From JBAWAP01 sp049589355 (GTDB lineage: Bacteria > Chloroflexota > Anaerolineae > VGOG01), in assembly GCA_049589355.1 (NCBI GenBank), contig JBAWAP010000193.1, positions 1 to 64,000 of the forward strand: DNA of 64,000 bases, read 5' to 3'. The position numbers were made by a program, and so were the translations under genes. A model generated the notes under the pieces. The model made no database searches, was not told the origin of the DNA, and was given only the letters and a program-made list of their open reading frames with translations. Position 1 is the first letter of the stretch. Each line of letters starts with the position of its first letter. Shown piece after piece: positions 18,285 through 25,984 of this stretch.

Positions 18285-19748
18285 ATGGCCAACATTCGCA
18301 GCAACGACGTGAGCTTTGGGAGCCCGCAATTCCAGTTGCTCTCCCCGCAGCAGTGCGAAAAACTGCACAACGCCAGCCTGGAAATACTGGAACGCACCGG
18401 CGTCCGGCTCTTCGAACCAGAAGCGGTGGAACTGCTGAGGAAAGCCGGGGCCTTCGTCTCCGAGGGCAACCGGGTGCGCATCCCCGCGGGCCTGGTGGAA
18501 AGGGCCTTCAGCACTGTGCCCAAACGGGTCGTCCTCTGCAACCGCCACGGCGAGCGGGTCATCTTCCTGGAAGATCACCGCTGCTTCTACGGTCCGGGGT
18601 CCGATTGTCTCCACATCATAGACCACCGAACCTGGGAACGCCGCCGGCCGGTGCTCCAGGACGTCGTCGAGGGCGTCACCGTGTGCGATGCCCTGCCTCA
18701 CATTGACTTCGCCATGTCCATGTTCCTGCCCAGCGATGTCAACCAGGTGATCGCCGACCGCTACCAAATGGAAGCCATGCTCTCCTATACCATCAAGCCC
18801 ATCGTGTTCGTGACCTATGACTTTTCGGGCTGCGTGGATGCCATCGAGATGGCCGAGGCGGTGGTCGGCGGCTCCGAAGCGCTGCGGCAGAACCCCCTGG
18901 TGGCCTGCTACATCAATGTGACCACGGGGCTCCTGCACAACCAGGAGGCGTTACAGAAACTGCTCTACCTGGCCGGGAAGGGCCTGCCCCTCCTCTACGT
19001 CCCGGTGGCCTCCGGCGGCATGACGGGCCCGGTTACGCCGGCCGGAAGCATGGCCCTGGTCAACGCCGGTGTTCTGGCCGGGCTCGTGCTTTCGCAACTG
19101 AAGCGAGAGGGGGCGCCGTTCATCGTGCCCGGTTGGGGCGGCGAGGGATTGGACATGAGAACGATGGTCGGGCCCTACTGCCATCCCGATGCGCGGGGAA
19201 TGGCGCAAGAGCTGGCTCACTATTACAACCTCCCATTCTTTGGACTGGCCGGCGCCAGCGAAGCGAAACTGGTGGACGGACAGGCTGGCGCCGAAGCAGC
19301 GCTGACCATGATGGTGGATACCCTGGCCGGGGCGAACCTGATCCACGATCTGGGCTACCTGGAGTCGGGCCTCACCTTCTCCCTGGCGCAACTGGTCATT
19401 TGTGACGAGATCGTGAGCTGGCTCAAGCATTTCATGGCCGGTGTGGAGATCAACGACGAGACCCTGGCCCTCGATCTGATTGACCAGGTCGGCCCTGACG
19501 GTCAGTACCTGGATGCTGAACACACCCGGGACCACTTTCGCCAGCGGTGGTATCCACGGGTGTTCGAGCGAAATAGCTACAGCAACTGGCGGGCCAAGGG
19601 GGGCAAGTCCCTGGCCGAACGGGCGGCCGAGCGTGTGGAGGAGATCCTGGCCGAGCACCAGCCCGAACCCCTGCCCGATGATGTGGCCCAGACGATCAAG
19701 GCCATCGTCCGGCGGGCAGAAGAGCGTGTGGAAGTGCGAAGAGCGTAG
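18285..19748 (+). CDS. MttB-family (trimethylamine/betaine-type) corrinoid methyltransferase
   Basis: 487 residues, the usual length for the family. It begins with a helical segment (LLSPQQCEKLHNASLEILE) followed by the TIM-barrel core, with GPGSDCLHIID, GGMTGPVTPAGSMALVNAGV and LIHDLGYLESGLTFS characteristic of the MttB superfamily. No in-frame amber codon is present, so it is a non-pyrrolysine member, like glycine-betaine methyltransferases. It would demethylate a quaternary or tertiary amine and load the methyl on the corrinoid protein encoded next. Substrate unknown. First gene of a six-gene cluster that includes a second paralogue at 21419. The ribosome site is weak (CAGGAA, 18269-18274). 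Cytoplasmic. Confidence 0.88.
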   Translation: MANIRSNDVSFGSPQFQLLSPQQCEKLHNASLEILERTGVRLFEPEAVELLRKAGAFVSEGNRVRIPAGLVERAFSTVPKRVVLCNRHGERVIFLEDHRCFYGPGSDCLHIIDHRTWERRRPVLQDVVEGVTVCDALPHIDFAMSMFLPSDVNQVIADRYQMEAMLSYTIKPIVFVTYDFSGCVDAIEMAEAVVGGSEALRQNPLVACYINVTTGLLHNQEALQKLLYLAGKGLPLLYVPVASGGMTGPVTPAGSMALVNAGVLAGLVLSQLKREGAPFIVPGWGGEGLDMRTMVGPYCHPDARGMAQELAHYYNLPFFGLAGASEAKLVDGQAGAEAALTMMVDTLAGANLIHDLGYLESGLTFSLAQLVICDEIVSWLKHFMAGVEINDETLALDLIDQVGPDGQYLDAEHTRDHFRQRWYPRVFERNSYSNWRAKGGKSLAERAAERVEEILAEHQPEPLPDDVAQTIKAIVRRAEERVEVRRA

Positions 19749-19789
19749 GAGCTTGTACCATGACCAATATGATGCAAGGAGGATACCAA

Positions 19790-20446
19790 ATGGCAAATGA
19801 AAGGCTATTCGAAGAAATGACCACCGTGGTCATCGCTGGCTTGCCAGACAAGGCGCGCGAGCTGGCCAACGAGGCGCTGCGGGCCGGAATTGATCCGCTG
19901 GCAGCTATCGAGCAGGGCTTCAAGCCAGGCATGGATGTTGTCGGCGAAGGCTTCGCCAAAGGGGAGTTGTTCATCCCCGACCTGATGATGAGCAGCAGGG
20001 CGATGCAAGAGGCCATCGCCGTCCTGGAGCCAGAACTGGTGAAGCGCAAACAGCAGCTCCAGACCTTGGGCAAGGTGATCATCGGCACTGTGCAGGGGGA
20101 CATTCACGAGATTGGCAAGACGCTGGTGGCCACCATGCTGAGTGCCAACGGCTTCGAGGTGCACGACCTGGGCGTGGACGTTTCGCCCCAGCGATTCGTT
20201 GATGCCGTGCGCCAGGTGAATGCCGACGTGGTGGGCCTTTCGGCGCTGCTGACGACGACCATGCTCAACCAGGAAGCCGTGATCCTGACCCTCAAGGAAG
20301 CTGGCCTGCGCGATCAGGTCAAGGTCATCATCGGCGGCGTGCCCACCAGCCCGGAGTGGGCCGAGGAGATCGGAGCCGATGCTTATGCTGAAAATGCAAC
20401 TGAGGCGGTGGAAGTGGTTAAGGGGTTAGTGCAGGCGAAAACGTGA
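19790..20446 (+). CDS. Corrinoid protein (methylamine/betaine type, MttC/MtgC-like)
   Basis: About 218 residues from the ATG at 19790, which follows AAGGAGG; the ATGs at 19760 and 19769 lack such a site. The N-terminal helical cap (about 1-90) precedes a B12-binding Rossmann domain with GDIHEIGKTL, the D-x-H-x-x-G motif whose His106 ligates cobalt from below, then GLSALLTTT and VIIGGVPTS, the S-x-L and GG parts of the motif. It carries methylcobamide between the MttB enzymes and the homocysteine methyltransferase encoded downstream. Its stop codon is inside a palindromic repeat (20442-20501), so the extreme C-terminus may have been altered. Confidence 0.9.
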   Translation: MANERLFEEMTTVVIAGLPDKARELANEALRAGIDPLAAIEQGFKPGMDVVGEGFAKGELFIPDLMMSSRAMQEAIAVLEPELVKRKQQLQTLGKVIIGTVQGDIHEIGKTLVATMLSANGFEVHDLGVDVSPQRFVDAVRQVNADVVGLSALLTTTMLNQEAVILTLKEAGLRDQVKVIIGGVPTSPEWAEEIGADAYAENATEAVEVVKGLVQAKT

Positions 20447-20501
20447 TGCGTAATTCGTGATGCGTGAGCCCCGAGTCACGGATCACGAATCATGGATCAC
20501 G
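20442..20501. repeat. Palindromic repeat overlapping the corrinoid-protein stop codon
   Basis: Left arm 20442-20467 (CGTGATGCGTAATTCGTGAT...) and right arm 20476-20501 are inverted repeats with about 22 of 26 bases complementary. The TGA at 20444-20446 that ends the corrinoid gene is part of the left arm. May form an mRNA hairpin between the two genes. Confidence 0.75.
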
Positions 20502-20527
20502 TATCTCTGGTCCATGAGGAGCAAACA

Positions 20528-21406
20528 ATGCGTATACCCATTTTAGAACGATTAACCTCAGGCGAAGTCCTGATCGCCGACGGGGCGACGGGCACTCTGC
20601 TGCAGGCTGCCGGGCTGCCCACGGGGACGCCGGGTGAGGCATGGGTGCTGGATCAGCCCGAGGAGATCATGGGGCTGCACCGCGCCTATGTGGAGGCGGG
20701 CTCCCAGATCATCCTCACCACCACCTTCGGGGGCACGCGGGCACGACTGAAGGCAGCCGGACTTGCCGTCCAGGTGGCGGAGATCAATCGCCGCGCTGCC
20801 GAATTGGCTCGCCAAGTGGCGGGCGATGAGTTTTACGTCGCGGGGGACATCGGCCCCACGGGCGAGTTGATGGTTCCCCTCGGCCCGCTGACCTACGAGG
20901 CCGCCGTTGAGCTCTTCGCCGAGCAGGCCCAGGCGCTGGTGACGGGGGGCGTGGATGTTATTTACATCGAGACCATGAGCGACCTGAACGAAGCGAAGGC
21001 CGCCGTCGAGGGGGCGCGGCAGGGGTGCGACCTGCCTGTATTCTGCACCTTCAGCTTCGACACCCATGGCCGCACCAGCATGGGGGTCAGCCCGGCGCAG
21101 GCAGCCCAGGCGATGGCAGCATTGGAGGTGCCAGCTATTGGCGCTAACTGTGGCCATGCGCCCGAGGAGCTATTGGACATCCTACCCCAGATGCGCGAGG
21201 CCGCGCCCGACGCCTACCTGATCGCCAAACCCAACGCCGGCGTGCCACGCATGGTCCAGCGCCAGGTAGTCTACGATGCCACACCTGAGAGGATGGCCGA
21301 ATTGGCCCTTCGCTACGTGGAGTTGGGCGCCCGCATCGTCGGCGCCTGTTGTGGGTCGTCCCCCGCTCACATCGCGGCCATCGCTGCGGCCATGCAAACA
21401 AGGTAG
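20528..21406 (+). CDS. Homocysteine S-methyltransferase module (MetH N-terminal-like)
   Basis: 292 residues from the ATG at 20528 (GAGGAG upstream). IADGATGTLLQAAGL at the start and the zinc ligands Cys208 (GANCGH) and Cys274-Cys275 (GACCGSS) define the homocysteine methyltransferase domain found at the N-terminus of MetH and in betaine-homocysteine methyltransferases. It stands alone, without folate or B12 domains; with the corrinoid protein just upstream it makes a split MetH. The likely reaction is transfer of methyl from methylcorrinoid to homocysteine, giving methionine. It lies between the corrinoid gene and the second MttB gene with short spacing, indicating one operon. Confidence 0.88.
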   Translation: MRIPILERLTSGEVLIADGATGTLLQAAGLPTGTPGEAWVLDQPEEIMGLHRAYVEAGSQIILTTTFGGTRARLKAAGLAVQVAEINRRAAELARQVAGDEFYVAGDIGPTGELMVPLGPLTYEAAVELFAEQAQALVTGGVDVIYIETMSDLNEAKAAVEGARQGCDLPVFCTFSFDTHGRTSMGVSPAQAAQAMAALEVPAIGANCGHAPEELLDILPQMREAAPDAYLIAKPNAGVPRMVQRQVVYDATPERMAELALRYVELGARIVGACCGSSPAHIAAIAAAMQTR

Positions 21407-21418
21407 GAGGACAATCGC

Positions 21419-22891
21419 ATGAGAGCAAATTACCAGGTGAACGCCACCCCCCAGTTTCGCGTGCTGTCCGATGATCAAATCGAGGAGGTCTTCCACTCGG
21501 CTCTTGATGTTCTAGAGCGGGTGGGGACACGGGTTTACGGAGAGGAAGGGCTGGTCCTGCTGCGCGATGCCGGTTGTCTGATCAGCGATGATGATCTAGT
21601 GCGCATCCCATCCTGGCTGGTCAAGGATGCACTGAACACCACGCCGGAGCGGATCGTCGTCGCCGGGCGGGACCGCAGTAAGCGCATCTTCTTGGAGAAG
21701 GACAAAATCTACTTCGGCACCGGCTCTGATTGCCCTTCCCTCATAGACCCTTACACCGACGAGGTGCGCAAGTACACCTATGAGGACATCTACAACGCGG
21801 CCAGGATCAGCGATGCCCTACCCCACATTGACTTCCACATGTCGCTGGGCCTGACCTCTGGCGTGCCCGTGCACACCTACGACCGCCACCAGTTCCTGGC
21901 CATGTTGCAGGGCACGTCCAAGCCGCTGGTCATCACCACTGTGGACAAGGATGGGCTGGCCGACCAGTACCGGATGGCCTGCGAGGTACTGGGCGGGCCA
22001 GATGAGTTTGCGAAAGTGCCCCTCTTCGTAGTCTACATTGAGCCCAGCTCCCCTCTGAGCAACTCCGTCGAGGCGGTGGAGAAGATCCTGTACGCAGCGG
22101 AGACGGGCATCCCCGCCATCTACACGCCCTGCATCATGTGCGGAGCCACGGGGCCGGTGACGCTAGCTGGTGGCATGGTGCAGTGCCTGGCCGAATGCCT
22201 GGTGGGCGTGGTGCTGGCCCAACTGAAGCGCAGGGGCGCGGCGATCATCATCGGCGGGGTGCAGTCCACCATAGACATGGCCACGTCCATCCTTTCCTAC
22301 GGTGCGCCGGAGATGACTCTGCTCAGCGCGGCCATGACCGATGTTGCCAAGTGGCTGCGGCTGCCCATGTTCTCCACCGCGGGCTGCTCTGACGCCAAAG
22401 TCCTCGATCAGCAGGCGGCTATCGAATCGGCCATGTCCGTGACTATAGCCGTGCTATCGGGCGCCAATCTGATCCACGACGTCGGCTACCTGGAATCGGG
22501 CCTGCTGGGTTCCTTCGACATGCTGGTCATGTCCGACGAGGTCATCGGCATGGCCAAGCGTATTCTGGCGGGCATCACGGTTACTCCTGAGACCCTGGCC
22601 GTGGATGTTATCGAGCAAGTGGGGCCCGGGGGCCACTACCTGACCCAGGAGCACACGCGCCAGCACTTCAGGGAAGAGATATGGTTCCCGACCCTGGTGG
22701 ATCGGCAGATGCGGCGAGGTTGGGAGGCCAGCGGCAGGAAGACGATGGCCGAGCGGGTGAGGGCCAAGGTAAAGGACATCCTGGAGCATCACCAGCCGCT
22801 GCCCATTCCTGCAGAGGTGGAGGCCAGGCTGAAGGAAATCGTCGCCCAGGCCGACGAGCGACGCAAAAGTAAGGAAAGGGCGAGCGTGTAA
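21419..22891 (+). CDS. MttB-family corrinoid methyltransferase, second paralogue
   Basis: 490 residues from the ATG at 21419 with a strong TAGGAGGA ribosome site. It is colinear with the 18285 product (for example GTGSDCPSLID, GATGPVTLAGGMVQ, LIHDVGYLESGLLGS) but clearly divergent, so the pair is an old duplication with probably different substrates or a heteromeric complex. No in-frame amber codon is present, so it is not a pyrrolysine type. It would feed methyl groups to the same corrinoid protein. Cytoplasmic TIM barrel. It starts 12 bases after the homocysteine methyltransferase stop. Confidence 0.88.
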   Translation: MRANYQVNATPQFRVLSDDQIEEVFHSALDVLERVGTRVYGEEGLVLLRDAGCLISDDDLVRIPSWLVKDALNTTPERIVVAGRDRSKRIFLEKDKIYFGTGSDCPSLIDPYTDEVRKYTYEDIYNAARISDALPHIDFHMSLGLTSGVPVHTYDRHQFLAMLQGTSKPLVITTVDKDGLADQYRMACEVLGGPDEFAKVPLFVVYIEPSSPLSNSVEAVEKILYAAETGIPAIYTPCIMCGATGPVTLAGGMVQCLAECLVGVVLAQLKRRGAAIIIGGVQSTIDMATSILSYGAPEMTLLSAAMTDVAKWLRLPMFSTAGCSDAKVLDQQAAIESAMSVTIAVLSGANLIHDVGYLESGLLGSFDMLVMSDEVIGMAKRILAGITVTPETLAVDVIEQVGPGGHYLTQEHTRQHFREEIWFPTLVDRQMRRGWEASGRKTMAERVRAKVKDILEHHQPLPIPAEVEARLKEIVAQADERRKSKERASV

Positions 22892-22898
22892 GGGTAGT

Positions 22899-23654
22899 AT
22901 GCCCATTTTGCGAGACGTAGCCATCAGTTTGACCGTCGAGGAACTGCTCGCGGCGCAGGGTCGGAACGAGCACCAGCCAGGGTTGGTGGCTGCGGCGAAA
23001 GAGGCCATTGCTCTCGGCCAGACCCTCTTCGCGCCCGCCGCTGTCTATGACGAGTTTGAGGTTCACGTCGTGACAAGGGAGCGAGTGGCCCTTTGTGCAA
23101 GGGAGCAGGGGAACAGAGGTGCTGAGGAGCAAAGGAGAATCTCCCATGCTCCCATGCTCCCTTGTTCCTTTGCTCCCTTCGGTCTCACCGTCGGGCCCAA
23201 GGCAGACCTGCTGGCCCCGGCACAGCGGTTGCTGGTGGCAGTCTACACCATCGGCTCGGCGCTGGAGGCGCGCGTGAGCGAGCTATACAGGATGGGCGAG
23301 CCGTTGCTCTCCTACATGCTCGACTGCGTGGGGGTGATGGCGTTGGGCATGGTCGGCGAGAGGCTGCGCCGCGTGGCTGAGGAGCAGGCCGCCGGGCGCG
23401 GCTGGGGCGTGAGCCCCGCGCTCAGCCCAGGGGGACTGGTCGGCTGGCCGGTGCAGGGGCAGCGAGAACTGTGCGCCCTCTTGCCCCTGGCCGACATCGG
23501 CGTACGGTTGAACGAGTACTGCGTGCTAGAGCCGCATAAGTCGGTCTCCATGATCATCGGCCTGGGGCCTGGCTACGAGTCGCACGAAGTTGGATCGGTC
23601 TGCCACTACTGTGTCCTGCGGGACACCTGCTGGCGGCGACGAGAGAGTGAATAA
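22899..23654 (+). CDS. Methionine-synthase-activation-domain-like protein with a repeat insertion
   Basis: 251 residues. The part after residue 95 (YTIGSALEARVSELY, then LLSYMLDCVGVMALGMVGERL and SPGGLVGWPVQGQRELCALL) resembles the activation domain of B12-dependent methionine synthase, which binds S-adenosylmethionine during reductive methylation of inactive cobalamin. A CHYCVLRDTC motif at the C-terminus suggests a metal or Fe-S site absent from MetH itself. Probably a repair or reactivation partner for the corrinoid protein at 19790; the electron donor is not in the window. Residues about 67-93 (from CAREQGNRGAEEQRR to PMLPCSFAPFG) are encoded by a palindromic repeat that keeps the frame. 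The ribosome site is poor (AAGGGTAGT), and the gene starts 7 bases after the MttB stop. Confidence 0.75.
   Translation: MPILRDVAISLTVEELLAAQGRNEHQPGLVAAAKEAIALGQTLFAPAAVYDEFEVHVVTRERVALCAREQGNRGAEEQRRISHAPMLPCSFAPFGLTVGPKADLLAPAQRLLVAVYTIGSALEARVSELYRMGEPLLSYMLDCVGVMALGMVGERLRRVAEEQAAGRGWGVSPALSPGGLVGWPVQGQRELCALLPLADIGVRLNEYCVLEPHKSVSMIIGLGPGYESHEVGSVCHYCVLRDTCWRRRESE
23099..23179. repeat. 81-bp palindromic repeat inserted in frame within a coding sequence
   Basis: Left arm from 23099 (AAGGGAGCAGGGGAACAGAG) and right arm ending 23179 (TTGTTCCTTTGCTCCCTT) form an imperfect inverted repeat with arms of about 39 bases. It lies wholly inside the activation-like gene, and its length is 27 codons. 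Confidence 0.75.
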
Positions 23655-23705
23655 ATCAACAAATCAGCAAATCAACAAATCGGCAATCGAAAATCGAAAA
23701 TTGAA
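23648..23705. repeat. AT-rich short-period repeat at the start of the hydantoinase-family gene
   Basis: Successive units such as AAATCAACAAATCAGC and GAAAATCGAAAATTGAA fill the space between the stop at 23654 and the ATG at 23706, leaving no recognisable ribosome site. It looks like a dispersed low-complexity intergenic repeat. Confidence 0.6.
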
Positions 23706-25763
23706 ATGGGGATTGATACGGGCGGGACGTATACCGACGCCGTACTGGTGGATCACGCCACGGGCGAGGTGCTGGCGACAGCCAAGGCGCTGACCACGCG
23801 GCACGACCTGTCCATCGGCATTGGGGAGGCTATGGCGGCCGTGTTTGAAGCAGCGCGAAGACCTCCGAAGTCTGCCAGACTTCGGAGGTCTTTGTCACCG
23901 AAGGACGTGGATCTGGTAGCCCTCTCGACCACATTGGCGACCAATGCCATCGCCGAGGGGCAGGGCAGTCCCGTCTGCCTGCTGCTCATCGGTTACGATC
24001 GGGGGCTGATGGAACAGTACGGCTTCCAGCGGGAGCTGGTCACCGACGACGTCGTCTACCTGCGCGGCGGGCACGATGTGCTGGGTAATGAGGTCGCCCC
24101 ATTAGACGAGGACACAGCTCGGGAGACCATTCTGGCCCATCGTGATAAGGTTGAGGCCTTTGCAGTGTCAGGCTACTTCGGCGTGCGCAACCCTACACAC
24201 GAGCTGCGAGTACGAGCACTGGTAGAGGAGTTGACTGGGCCACCCGTCACCTGCGGCCACGAGTTGACCACTCGTCTCAACGCCGTGCGGCGGGCGACGA
24301 CGGTGGCCCTTAACGCCCGCCTGATCCCGCTGCTGCGGGAGTTGATCGCCACCGTGCGCCGGACGCTGGACGAGCAAGCCATCGCCGCTCCGCTGATGGT
24401 CGTCAAGGGGGACGGCTCGTTGGTGCGGGCCGAGTGGGCCATGCAACGGCCCATTGAGACCGTCCTCTCCGGGCCAGCGGCCAGCGCCGTGGGTGCCTGG
24501 CATCTGGCCGGACAGCGTGACGTGTGGGTAGTGGACGTGGGCGGCACGACCACCGACATCGCCGCGCTGCGCGACGGCCAGCCCCGCCTCAATCCGGAGG
24601 GAGCGCGGGTCGGTGGCTGGCGTACGATGGTCGAGGCGGTAGACGTGCACACGGCAGGTCTGGGCGGCGATAGCCATGTGCGCTTCGATCGCGAGGGGCG
24701 ACTGCTCATCGGCCCTCGGCGCGTCGTGCCCCTCTGCTTGCTGGCGAGCGAGCATCCTGAGGTGGTAGAGGAGCTTCGGCGCCAGGTCGCAACGCAACAG
24801 AGAGAAGATGGGGCTGCCCAGTTTGTGATGTCGTGGCGACGGCCCGTTAATTGGCTCTCGGACGAGGACCTGGCATTGTTGCGTCGCCTGGAGGCAGGGC
24901 CACAGTCGCTGGCCTTGCTGACCCGTGAGACGCGCTATGGATGGCTGGTCAGGCGGCGGATCGAGGGACTGGAGGCCCGGCGCGTGGTCCAGCGGGCCGG
25001 CTTCACGCCGACGGACGCGTTGCACGTGTTGGGCCGCTTCCAGCGCTGGAATGGGGAGGCGTCGCGACTGGGCGCGGAGTTGCTGGCTGCGCAGGTGGGT
25101 TGGCCGGTGGAGACTGTCTGCGAGCAGGTGGTGCGGGGGGTGTCGGACCGGGTGGCGACGGAATTGGTGAGCAAGGTACTGGAGGACGAGGTCGGCCCGC
25201 CCGATTGGGAAAGGGAGCCTTCGGCGGCGGCGTTGCTGGAGCGGGCGCTCAGCGGCCCGCAGGATGGCGACCTGAACTGTGAATTGAGTCTGCGGCGACC
25301 GCTGGTGGCCATCGGTGCGCCGGTGCAGGCCTATATGCCCTGCGTGGCCGAGCAACTGCACACGGAGCTAATCATCCCGCCCCACGCGGAGGTGGCGAAC
25401 GCAGTGGGGGCCGTGGCGGGTGGCGTCATCCAGCGGTTGCGGGTGCTGATCAGCCCGCTGGACGGGGGTGAGCGATTCCGCCTGCACCTGCCCAACGGCG
25501 TGCACGATTTCGTGGGCCTTGAGCAGGCCGTGAGCTATGCGCAGCAGGTGATGTCCCCCCATGCCGAAGCGTTGGCTCGCAAAGCGGGCGCTGCGCAAGT
25601 AGAGGTGCAGATGGACCGCGCGGACCGCCAAGTGAAGGTAGCCACGGGCTGGGGACAGGAGGTTTATCTAGGGACGGAGATGATCTTCACGGCAGTGGGG
25701 CGGCCCAGCCCGGCGCTAAAGCTCTCTGCCGGCAGCTCCTCCCGCTTGAGGAAAGGGAGATAG
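23706..25763 (+). CDS. Hydantoinase/oxoprolinase-family (ASKHA) protein
   Basis: 685 residues opening MGIDTGGTYTDAVLVDH, the phosphate-1 motif of the family, so the ATG at 23706 is the natural start. A second ATP-site motif, VVDVGGTTTDIAALRDG, is near residue 279. Family members use ATP to open hydantoin or 5-oxoproline rings; related ASKHA proteins reactivate corrinoid enzymes. With an MttB/corrinoid cluster upstream, both roles are possible: hydrolysis of an N-methylated cyclic amide supplying the methylated substrate, or ATP-driven corrinoid reactivation. I cannot choose between them. Residues about 51-62 (RRPPKSARLRRS) are encoded by a perfect palindrome (23858-23892). No ribosome site is visible because an AT-rich repeat abuts the start. 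Confidence 0.8.
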   Translation: MGIDTGGTYTDAVLVDHATGEVLATAKALTTRHDLSIGIGEAMAAVFEAARRPPKSARLRRSLSPKDVDLVALSTTLATNAIAEGQGSPVCLLLIGYDRGLMEQYGFQRELVTDDVVYLRGGHDVLGNEVAPLDEDTARETILAHRDKVEAFAVSGYFGVRNPTHELRVRALVEELTGPPVTCGHELTTRLNAVRRATTVALNARLIPLLRELIATVRRTLDEQAIAAPLMVVKGDGSLVRAEWAMQRPIETVLSGPAASAVGAWHLAGQRDVWVVDVGGTTTDIAALRDGQPRLNPEGARVGGWRTMVEAVDVHTAGLGGDSHVRFDREGRLLIGPRRVVPLCLLASEHPEVVEELRRQVATQQREDGAAQFVMSWRRPVNWLSDEDLALLRRLEAGPQSLALLTRETRYGWLVRRRIEGLEARRVVQRAGFTPTDALHVLGRFQRWNGEASRLGAELLAAQVGWPVETVCEQVVRGVSDRVATELVSKVLEDEVGPPDWEREPSAAALLERALSGPQDGDLNCELSLRRPLVAIGAPVQAYMPCVAEQLHTELIIPPHAEVANAVGAVAGGVIQRLRVLISPLDGGERFRLHLPNGVHDFVGLEQAVSYAQQVMSPHAEALARKAGAAQVEVQMDRADRQVKVATGWGQEVYLGTEMIFTAVGRPSPALKLSAGSSSRLRKGR
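23858..23892. repeat. Perfect 16-bp-stem palindrome inside the hydantoinase-family gene
   Basis: AAGACCTCCGAAGTCT (23858-23873) and AGACTTCGGAGGTCTT (23877-23892) are exact reverse complements with a GCC loop. It is read in frame as an Arg/Pro/Lys-rich insert. Related AGACTTCSGAAGTCT palindromes occur at 48837 and 48923. Confidence 0.85.
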
Positions 25764-25790
25764 CATAACTGGACATTGGCGTTTTTGGCT

Positions 25791-25848
25791 CGTAGTGACG
25801 ACTTTAGTCGTCAGTGCAGGGGAAAAGGCGACTGAAGTCGCAACTACG
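25791..25848. repeat. Palindromic repeat downstream of the corrinoid cluster
   Basis: CGTAGTGACGACTTTAGTCG (25791-25810) pairs with CGACTGAAGTCGCAACTACG (25829-25848) at 17 of 20 positions. It resembles the dispersed GCGACTGAAGTCGC type and may act as a terminator or mRNA stabiliser for the cluster. Confidence 0.65.
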
Positions 25849-25903
25849 AACCCACATCTTGGGGGCAACAAAGCAAACTCCCCAATGCACTGCCCTGCGG
25901 CAC

Positions 25904-25956
25904 TTGACATCAACTCTGCTTTGTGCTATAATGTTATCGTTAACGGGAACGATAAC
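25904..25956 (+). promoter_or_regulatory. Promoter and LacI-type operator of the regulator at 25985
   Basis: TTGACA (25904-25909) and TATAAT (25927-25932) have an ideal 17-base spacer. Immediately downstream, 25933-25956 is a perfect inverted repeat, GTTATCGTT-N6-AACGATAAC, placed over the start site, as expected for a repressor-type operator. Autoregulation by the LacI-family product is the natural reading, though no second copy of this operator was found in the window. Confidence 0.8.
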
Positions 25957-25984
25957 ATGATTGGTAGATCGGACTTGTGTGAGC

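Noticed and set aside
18285..22891. Pyrrolysine-encoding MttB genes
   Set aside because: Both genes are open through the region where amber would be expected and end at ordinary stops, so they are non-pyrrolysine members.
24168..25361. 397-residue minus-strand open frame inside the hydantoinase-family gene
   Set aside because: Fully contained antisense frame in a GC-rich gene; Gln/His/Arg-rich and without any recognisable domain.
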